Assembly: GCA_945876985.1 (NCBI GenBank) | Contig: CAMCQX010000007.1 | Location: 1 to 14,714, forward strand | Direction: 5' to 3' | DNA length: 14,714 nucleotides | Source of the DNA: Chitinophaga pinensis | Lineage (GTDB): Bacteria > Bacteroidota > Bacteroidia > UKL13-3 | Shown here: piece after piece, positions 7,913-13,233 of the stretch | Numbering within the stretch: position 1 is the stretch's first letter | How the letters are laid out: each line of letters opens with the position of its first letter | Program-made: the position numbers and the translations under genes | The notes under the pieces: model-generated | What the model was told of the DNA's origin: nothing | What the model saw: the letters and a program-made list of their open reading frames with translations, nothing else | Databases searched by the model: none

Positions 7913-7920
7913 AAAAAAAA

Positions 7921-9237
7921 ATGAATTATCAAGAAACATTAAACTATTTATACCAACAATTACCTTTGTTTACAAGGATTGGAGCTGCTGCTTATAAAGA
8001 AGATATTACCAATACAGTTGAACTTTGCAATGCACTAAATAACCCTCAAAATAATTTCAGAACTATACATATTGCGGGAACAAATGGCAAAGGTTCTACC
8101 AGTCATTTATTGGCTTCTATATTACAAGAAAGTGGTTTAAAAGTTGGCTTATATACTTCGCCTCATTTAAAAGATTTTAGGGAACGGATAAAAATAAATG
8201 GCGAAATGATTCCTGAACAAGAAATTACTGATTTTGTAGGCAATCATCAAACGCTTTTTAATACCGTTGAACCTTCCTTTTTTGAATGGACAGTGGCATT
8301 ATGTTTTGATTATTTTGCAAAGCAAAAAGTAGACATTGCTATTATAGAAACAGGACTTGGCGGACGTTTAGATTCAACCAATATTATCAATCCAATGCTT
8401 TCTATTATTACCAACATTGGTTGGGACCATACCGATTTATTAGGTGATACTTTAAGTAAAATTGCATTTGAAAAAGCAGGAATTATCAAGCAAAATACGC
8501 CTGTAGTCATTGGTGAAAAACAATTAGAAATAGATGACGTATTTATAAAAAAATCAAACGAGGAAAACAGTCATTTGGTTTTTGCCCAAGAGCAATTAAT
8601 AGTTGAATCTTTTATTCAACAAAATGAAGGCTCAACGATTAAATTTATGCCAAATAAACTTTTCGAGAATGAAACAGGTGCTGCTTTTAAAATTGAAAAT
8701 TATAGTCTAAATTGTCCATTAGGAGGTTTATACCAGCAACATAATTTTACTACAGTTTTGGTTGCTTGTCAGCAATTAATGAATATTGGTTTTGAAATAT
8801 CATTTAAAAACATCAAACAAGGATTTGAAAATGTAATTAAGAATACTGGATTAATGGGCCGTTGGCAAATATTAGGTAATGAACCTAAAATAGTTTGCGA
8901 TACTGGTCATAATGTAAACGGAATTGAAATGATTGTTCAACAAATTGCCATGCAAAAATATGACAAATTACACCTAGTTATAGGCATGGTAAAAGATAAA
9001 GATATCAATAAAATTTTAGCTTTATTACCTGTAAATGCTCAGTATTATTGGTGTAAAGCACAATTGCCACGGGCGTTAAATGAAATTGAATTACAAACAC
9101 AAGCAAAACAATATCATTTGAGTGGAAATGCCTTTGAAACAGTTGCATTGGCATTTGAAGGTGCAAAACTAAATGCATCTAAAAATGATTTTATTTTTGT
9201 TGGTGGAAGTACTTTTGTAGTAGCAGAGGTTTTATAA
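7921..9237 (+). CDS. folC: Dihydrofolate synthase / folylpolyglutamate synthase FolC
   Basis: This 438-residue member of the Mur-ligase-like ATP-dependent amide ligases joins glutamate to dihydropteroate and/or extends folate polyglutamate tails in the cytoplasm. Visible features are the P-loop GTNGKGST (53-60), the loop LYTSPHLKDFRERI (77-90), ETGLGGRLDSTN (143-154), the NIGWDHTDLLG stretch (165-175), the KAGIIK segment (185-190), GLYQQHN (269-275), MGRWQ (312-316) and the C-domain motif CDTGHNVNG (326-334), which corresponds to the family's D-x-x-HN. Length is normal. The ATG directly follows a ten-A run and there is no Shine-Dalgarno sequence. No ordinary promoter was found; a 16-bp tandem array with -7-like boxes sits just upstream, so transcription may start there or continue from dprA. 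Whether it is mono- or bifunctional cannot be told. Confidence 0.95.
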   Translation: MNYQETLNYLYQQLPLFTRIGAAAYKEDITNTVELCNALNNPQNNFRTIHIAGTNGKGSTSHLLASILQESGLKVGLYTSPHLKDFRERIKINGEMIPEQEITDFVGNHQTLFNTVEPSFFEWTVALCFDYFAKQKVDIAIIETGLGGRLDSTNIINPMLSIITNIGWDHTDLLGDTLSKIAFEKAGIIKQNTPVVIGEKQLEIDDVFIKKSNEENSHLVFAQEQLIVESFIQQNEGSTIKFMPNKLFENETGAAFKIENYSLNCPLGGLYQQHNFTTVLVACQQLMNIGFEISFKNIKQGFENVIKNTGLMGRWQILGNEPKIVCDTGHNVNGIEMIVQQIAMQKYDKLHLVIGMVKDKDINKILALLPVNAQYYWCKAQLPRALNEIELQTQAKQYHLSGNAFETVALAFEGAKLNASKNDFIFVGGSTFVVAEVL

Positions 9238-9247
9238 ACTATATTTG
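9214..9247 (+). promoter_or_regulatory. Candidate Bacteroidota promoter for the Pmp3-domain gene
   Basis: TATATTTG at 9240-9247 is an exact TAnnTTTG box, with TTTG at 9214-9217 inside the end of folC. The 22-nt spacer is a few bases longer than usual. The leader would be about 55 nt to the ATG at 9308. Confidence 0.4.
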
Positions 9248-9307
9248 ATTTTAAATAAAAATAAATTTAAAAGAAACATACGTTTGCTAAAAAAAACAAA
9301 TACTATT

Positions 9308-9718
9308 ATGAAAAAATCAATCCTTTTATTTCTTACAATATTTTGTATCACTGCGCTAAATTTAAGTGCAAAAACTATTGAAAATGATAATCAAAAAACT
9401 GCACAATCTTTGTTCAAATATACTGCTGAAAATATACAAACAATTACCCCTGAAATATTAAAATCTGAGCTTAAAAGTTTGAGTTTGAAAGAACAAAAAA
9501 GATTTTATGTTTTGCTTTATAAAAAAGTAATTGATGCAAATAAAAACAAGGTAGATGTTGACCCAATTGTTTTATATATTTTAGCGGTAATTCTACCTCC
9601 GGTTGCTGTAGGTTTATATACAAATTGGGAGCCAGAACCTACATTAATAAATTTAGTATTAACCTGTGTATTGTATTTGCCTGGAATAGTGCATGCCTTT
9701 TACATCATTACTAAATAA
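9308..9718 (+). CDS. Pmp3/YqaE (UPF0057) family membrane protein with N-terminal signal peptide and extension
   Basis: This is a 136-residue protein starting at ATG 9308. A longer reading from TTG 9245 would place 21 basic, unconserved residues before an obvious signal peptide, so the ATG is preferred. Residues 1-21 form the signal (MKKS, then LLFLTIFCITAL, then LSAKT with likely cleavage near Ala21). Residues 22-82 are a hydrophilic, probably helical region rich in K, N and E. Residues 86-136 are the Pmp3 core: ILAVILPPVAVGLY (91-104), a W-x-PEP turn, then LINLVLTCVLYLPGIVHAFYIITK (113-136). These are two membrane helices with the signature PP and PG-I-HA. Canonical Pmp3/YqaE proteins are only 50-60 residues and linked to stress and membrane-potential control in other organisms. 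The extension suggests a processed, outward-facing N-terminus; its role is unknown. Its last 19 nt overlap the opposite-strand aminotransferase. Confidence 0.85.
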   Translation: MKKSILLFLTIFCITALNLSAKTIENDNQKTAQSLFKYTAENIQTITPEILKSELKSLSLKEQKRFYVLLYKKVIDANKNKVDVDPIVLYILAVILPPVAVGLYTNWEPEPTLINLVLTCVLYLPGIVHAFYIITK

Positions 9719-10428
9719 ATTTTACTCATTCCATTTGTGGCATTACAAGTAAAAATTTCATCGGCTTGGTGCAATTCAATTTCCGTACAAATTTTTTCAA
9801 TAACTGGTGTATTTGCTAACTCCATTTGCTCCATATAAACTTGTCGAGCAATGCCATCAATGCAGCCTTCAGCTATTGGAACAGTATATATTTGATTGTT
9901 ACTTTTCCAAAATATATTTGAACTTGCAGCTTCTATGATATTTCCATTTTGATTTAAAATAAGGGCATCGTCTAAACCATTTTCTTGCGCCCAAATTTTA
10001 GCTAATACATAAATCAAAGCGTTGCCAGTTTTTAAGTTTGAAATGGGGCCAATGGCTTTGGTTTGAAAAGAATAAATTCCTGCTTTTTTAAGCTTTGCCG
10101 AATTTTCTTTCCAGTTTTCAGGTAATTCAAATGTTTCAATAATAAATGCAGTTTCATTTGAATTTGGAAGGTAAAAACCTATTGCATTTCTGTGTAAAAT
10201 AAAACGTATTCTACAATTATTTTTATTTAATAAATCAGAGTTATTTATTTCATTTAAAATAGTGGTTTTAAAAAAATCAATGTCAAAGGAATTTGATACG
10301 TTCATTTTTAAAACTGCAGCACTTTTTACCAATCTTTCAAAATGTTTATCTGCATGTTGAATTTGATTGTTTAAAACCAACATACTTTCAAAAAGTAAGT
10401 CGCCATATACAAAAGCTCTATTTATCAT
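9700..10428 (-). CDS. Class IV (PLP) aminotransferase family protein
   Basis: This is a 242-residue fold-type IV PLP enzyme; the family contains branched-chain aminotransferase, D-amino-acid transaminase and aminodeoxychorismate lyase. Visible features are FVYGDLLFESM (6-16), HFERL (29-33), the NLKTGNALIY segment with Lys133 as the likely PLP lysine (131-140), IIEAASSNIF (164-173, Glu166), and GCIDGIARQVY (188-198). It ends with TCNATNGMSKIYLVMM. ATG at 10428 gives the family-typical start; a TTG six codons upstream is less likely. The protein stops shortly after the conserved N-A-x-x-G element, roughly 20-25 residues short of what I expect for relatives, where the gene runs into the convergent Pmp3 gene (19-nt overlap). 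Substrate is unresolved; folC nearby makes aminodeoxychorismate lyase tempting, but this is not shown. It may be the last gene of the dcd-dipeptidase unit. Confidence 0.82.
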   Translation of the reverse strand: MINRAFVYGDLLFESMLVLNNQIQHADKHFERLVKSAAVLKMNVSNSFDIDFFKTTILNEINNSDLLNKNNCRIRFILHRNAIGFYLPNSNETAFIIETFELPENWKENSAKLKKAGIYSFQTKAIGPISNLKTGNALIYVLAKIWAQENGLDDALILNQNGNIIEAASSNIFWKSNNQIYTVPIAEGCIDGIARQVYMEQMELANTPVIEKICTEIELHQADEIFTCNATNGMSKIYLVMM

Positions 10429-10451
10429 GATTATTTTTGATGGCAAACAAT

Positions 10452-10510
10452 CGTCATTATCAGGAACGAAGTAATCTTACAATTAGATTGCTTCGTTCCT
10501 CGCAATAACG
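10452..10510. repeat. Imperfect palindromic repeat element, 26-nt arms
   Basis: The left arm (10452-10477) and right arm (10485-10510) are inverted copies with 21 of 26 positions complementary, around the 7-nt loop TACAATT. The core is AGGAACGAAG on the left and CTTCGTTCCT on the right, followed by GCAATAACG. It looks like an interspersed extragenic palindrome of a type I recall from Bacteroidota intergenic regions. It lies between the dipeptidase stop and the aminotransferase start and would fold in the mRNA if they are co-transcribed. Confidence 0.8.
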
Positions 10511-10515
10511 ACTAT

Positions 10516-10538
10516 AATGTAGCGAATACATTTTTTTT
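10516..10538 (+). other. Small hairpin with T-tract, facing plus strand
   Basis: A 6-bp stem (AATGTA at 10516-10521 with TACATT at 10527-10532) encloses GCGAA and is followed by T at 10533-10538. The T-tract suits a plus-strand transcript, but the genes on both sides are minus strand. The last bases touch the dipeptidase stop codon. It may be part of the same repeat insertion as 10452-10510. Confidence 0.35.
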
Positions 10539-11919
10539 ATTTGCTCATTTCTGCAAAATATTTAAAGAAATATGGAATGGTTTCTATGCCTTTATAATAG
10601 TTTTCTATACCATAATGTTCGTTTGGTGAATGAAGCGCATCGCTGTCTAAACCAAAACCCATTAACACTGATTTCAAACCTAATTCTTTTTCAAACAAAG
10701 CAACAATTGGAATACTTCCTCCACCACGGGTTGGAATTGGTTTTTTGCCAAAGGTAGTTTCCATTGCTTTAGCAGCAGCTTTATAGGCAATTGAATCGGT
10801 TGGCGTAACTACTGGTTCTCCCCCATGATGTGGTTTTACAACTACTTTTATACCTTCAGGTGCAATGCTTTCAAAATGGTTTTTAAATAAATCAGTAATT
10901 TCATGACTCACTTGATTTGGAACCAAACGCATACTTATTTTTGCAAATGCTTTTGAAGGCAAAACTGTTTTAGCTCCTTCTCCAATATAGCCACCCCAAA
11001 TTCCATTACAATCTAACGTAGGACGAACACCTGTTTTTTCATATACGGTAAAGCCTTTTTCGCCCCAAACATCACTAATTTCTAAATCCTTTTTATAATC
11101 TTCTATATTAAAAGGAGCAAGATTTAAATCAGCACGTTCTTGGGCTGTTAATTCAATTACTTTATCGTAAAATCCAGGAATCGTAATGTGGTTATTTTCA
11201 TCGTGCATGCTGGCAATCATTTTTGCCAAAACATTGATTGGATTGGCAACTGCACCACCATATACACCACTATGTAAATCGCGATTTGGACCCGTAACTT
11301 CTACTTCTACATAACTTAATCCGCGTAAACCAGTATCTATACTTGGCGTATCGTTTGCAATCATTGAAGTGTCAGAAATCAGTACCACATCGGCTTTCAA
11401 TTTTTCTTTATTATTGATACAAAATGGTCCTAAATGAGTGCTTCCAACTTCTTCTTCACCTTCAATCATGAATTTAACATTGCATGGCAAAGAATTAGTT
11501 TTCATCATCATTTCAAACGCTTTGAGGTGCATATACATTTGACCTTTATCATCGCAACTTCCACGAGCAAAAATGGCTCCATTTGGATGAATTTCAGTTT
11601 TACGAATGGTTGGTTCAAAAGGCGGTGAATGCCATAATTCTAATGGAACTGCTGGTTGCACATCGTAATGACCATAAACCAAAACTGTAGGCAATGATTG
11701 ATCTATCATTTTTTCACCATAAACAATTGGATAACCTGCAGTCTGACAAATTTCAACATGATCGGCTCCCGCTTCCACCATTTTTATTTTTATAAATTCT
11801 GCAGCTTTATTTACGTCACTAGCAAAATCTTTGTCAGCGCTAATACTTGGAATGCGCAATAAATCGAAAAGTTCATTTAAAAAACGATCTTTATTTTGTT
11901 CAATATATTCTTTTATCAT
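10537..11919 (-). CDS. M20-family dipeptidase (carnosinase/CNDP-like)
   Basis: This 460-residue dizinc peptidase belongs to the M20 dipeptidase group related to CNDP2 and bacterial carnosinase-type enzymes. Motifs in order are VYGHYDVQP (81-89, His84 ligand, Asp86), ARGSCDDKGQ (118-127, bridging Asp123), IEGEEEVGS (152-160, catalytic and ligand glutamates), ISDTSM (181-186, Asp183 ligand), the dimerisation-domain DLHSGVYGGAV (214-224), PTRGGGSIP (396-404) and DALHSPNE (427-434, His430 ligand). All metal positions are filled. There is no signal peptide, so it is probably cytoplasmic and acts on dipeptides or short peptides; the exact substrate is not deducible. It begins 21 nt after the dcd stop, suggesting co-transcription. 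It is clearly distinct from the M20D enzyme at 3893-5092: longer, and with the CNDP-type Asp bridge instead of the HACGHD motif. Confidence 0.94.
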   Translation of the reverse strand: MIKEYIEQNKDRFLNELFDLLRIPSISADKDFASDVNKAAEFIKIKMVEAGADHVEICQTAGYPIVYGEKMIDQSLPTVLVYGHYDVQPAVPLELWHSPPFEPTIRKTEIHPNGAIFARGSCDDKGQMYMHLKAFEMMMKTNSLPCNVKFMIEGEEEVGSTHLGPFCINNKEKLKADVVLISDTSMIANDTPSIDTGLRGLSYVEVEVTGPNRDLHSGVYGGAVANPINVLAKMIASMHDENNHITIPGFYDKVIELTAQERADLNLAPFNIEDYKKDLEISDVWGEKGFTVYEKTGVRPTLDCNGIWGGYIGEGAKTVLPSKAFAKISMRLVPNQVSHEITDLFKNHFESIAPEGIKVVVKPHHGGEPVVTPTDSIAYKAAAKAMETTFGKKPIPTRGGGSIPIVALFEKELGLKSVLMGFGLDSDALHSPNEHYGIENYYKGIETIPYFFKYFAEMSK

Positions 11920-11940
11920 TTCCTTTTAAATATATGCTTA

Positions 11941-12477
11941 TTAAAACTTATTTTTCCACATCATGCTTTCTACAGGTTTTACTGTACGCTTATTATATTT
12001 AGCGTTTTTCTTGGTATTATACATAATTTCAATTTCACCTGCTACCTCAAAATAAATTAATTGGCCAATTGGCATACCTGCATATATTCTTACAGGTTGC
12101 GTGCATGAAATTTCTAAAGTCCAAGTATTACAAAAACCAACATCACCTTTACCGGCAGTGGCATGAATATCAATTCCCAAACGACCAGTGCTTGATTTTC
12201 CTTCTAAAAAAGGAACTTGTTTGTGAGTTTCAGTATATTCGGCAGTTACACCTAAATATAAAGTATTTGGTTGAATGACTAAGCCCTCAATTGGAATTTC
12301 AAAAATATCAATTTTATTATGTTCACGAGCGTCTAAAACTCTGTCTTTATAAGTTCCTAAATACCTGCCCAAATGTACATCGTAACTGTTGGTGCCAAGG
12401 CAATCTTTTTTAAAAGGTTCAATTAAAATGTTTCCATTTTCAATTTCTTCCAATATGCGTTTGTCTGAAAGTATCAT
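11941..12477 (-). CDS. dcd: dCTP deaminase
   Basis: This 178-residue trimeric dUTPase-fold enzyme deaminates dCTP to dUTP, feeding dTTP synthesis. Visible motifs are LGTNSYDVHLG (27-37), FLEGKSSTGRLGI (90-102, equivalent to the family's GRSS-x-x-R phosphate-binding loop but with Lys94 in the usual Arg place), HATAGKGDVGFCNTWTLEIS (105-124, with Glu122 as the expected catalytic glutamate) and IYAGMPIGQLIYFEV (131-145). Length and C-terminus are normal. Monofunctional deaminase and bifunctional deaminase/dUTPase cannot be separated with certainty here. It starts at ATG 12477 with no Shine-Dalgarno sequence and is the first gene of a minus-strand unit continuing into the dipeptidase. It is divergent from the metallophosphoesterase across a 175-nt AT-rich gap in which I see no clear consensus promoter. 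Confidence 0.95.
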   Translation of the reverse strand: MILSDKRILEEIENGNILIEPFKKDCLGTNSYDVHLGRYLGTYKDRVLDAREHNKIDIFEIPIEGLVIQPNTLYLGVTAEYTETHKQVPFLEGKSSTGRLGIDIHATAGKGDVGFCNTWTLEISCTQPVRIYAGMPIGQLIYFEVAGEIEIMYNTKKNAKYNKRTVKPVESMMWKNKF

Positions 12478-12637
12478 TTTTATTTTTTTTATTTACTACT
12501 GCAATAAAAAATAAAAACTTAATTACTTTGCCAACTATCAATCAACAAAAAACAATTTTAATTCAAATTATTGATTTTGAAGTTAAAATTTTTGATTATT
12601 TAAAACAATACCTATTACAAACAACTTTAATTGATAT

Positions 12638-12643
12638 AAGGAG
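12638..12643 (+). promoter_or_regulatory. Strong Shine-Dalgarno sequence AAGGAG for a TTG start
   Basis: AAGGAG ends 9 nt before the TTG at 12653. An in-frame TGA at 12632-12634 leaves no ATG or GTG between it and the conserved N-terminus, so this site fixes TTG as the start. Such a site is unusual in this window, where other genes lack one. Confidence 0.8.
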
Positions 12644-12652
12644 CTAAAAAAA

Positions 12653-13150
12653 TTGATTCAACAAATAGGGATATTTTCAGATACGCACAGTTATATCAAC
12701 CCAAAACTATATCAGTTTTTTGATCAATGTGATGAACTTTGGCATGCTGGCGATTGGGGTGATTTAAAAACATTGGAAGAAATTGAAAAATTTAAACCAT
12801 TAAAATCAGTTTGGGGAAACATAGATGGTCAAGAATTAAGGATAAGAATGCCTGAAATTTTAAAATTTGAGATCCAAAATATGAAAGTTTGCATGCTTCA
12901 TATTGGTGGATATCCAAATAATTATTCCCCAAAGTTTAAACAAATTGTAAAAAATGAACAATTTGATTTAATGATTTGTGGCCATTCACACATACTAAAA
13001 GTAATGCGAGACCCCTCACTAAATATGATGCATATAAACCCTGGAGCTTCTGGTAATCATGGATTTCATCCAATTTCAACTGCCATTCGTTTTAAAATAA
13101 AAGATGGTAAAATGTTTGAAATGGAAATATGGGAACAAAAAAGAAATTAA
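12653..13150 (+). CDS. YfcE/MJ0936-type metallophosphoesterase
   Basis: This 165-residue calcineurin-like phosphoesterase has the complete dinuclear metal set: SDTH (9-12, Asp10 and His12), HAGDWGD (31-37, Asp34), WGNIDG (54-59, Asn56), MLHIGG (81-86, His83) and ICGHSH (108-113, His111 and His113). The compact size and N-terminus starting directly with the first strand (IQQIGIFSDTH) match the YfcE/MJ0936 subfamily, whose members act as phosphodiesterases on model substrates; the in vivo substrate is generally unknown. It is cytoplasmic, with no signal peptide. Translation begins at TTG, supported by an upstream AAGGAG and by the absence of another start. It is divergent from dcd. The M43 protease gene starts 83 nt downstream, and no terminator hairpin is visible between them. 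Confidence 0.92.
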   Translation: MIQQIGIFSDTHSYINPKLYQFFDQCDELWHAGDWGDLKTLEEIEKFKPLKSVWGNIDGQELRIRMPEILKFEIQNMKVCMLHIGGYPNNYSPKFKQIVKNEQFDLMICGHSHILKVMRDPSLNMMHINPGASGNHGFHPISTAIRFKIKDGKMFEMEIWEQKRN

Positions 13151-13180
13151 TTATTTTAAGCAACCATTTTTATTTTACTA

Positions 13181-13209
13181 TTGACATACTTATAAATTTT
13201 ATTATTTTG
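13181..13209 (+). promoter_or_regulatory. Weak promoter candidate for the M43 protease gene
   Basis: TTGA at 13181 and TTATTTTG at 13202-13209 (one mismatch to TAnnTTTG) are separated by 17 nt, about 25 nt before the ATG. The AT-rich background makes chance matches likely. Confidence 0.22.
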
Positions 13210-13233
13210 CTAACCAAATTACTTGTTTTAAAT

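Noticed and set aside
9245..9307. Longer start (TTG at 9245) for the Pmp3-domain gene
   Set aside because: It adds 21 basic residues before a clear signal peptide and overlaps the likely promoter box; ATG at 9308 is the natural start.
9700..10428. Calling the aminotransferase PabC because folC is close
   Set aside because: The genes are on opposite strands and in different units, and family motifs do not separate aminodeoxychorismate lyase from other class IV members.
10429..10446. TTG start six codons upstream for the class IV aminotransferase
   Set aside because: The ATG at 10428 gives the usual family N-terminus (MINRAFVYGD), and the extra residues match nothing.
10452..10538. Terminator for the dipeptidase transcript
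   Set aside because: Neither the palindrome nor the small hairpin has a T-tract in the minus direction.
11434..12278. Plus-strand open frames inside the dipeptidase and dcd genes (11434-11628, 12069-12278)
   Set aside because: Antisense shadows of well-supported genes; no family signature.
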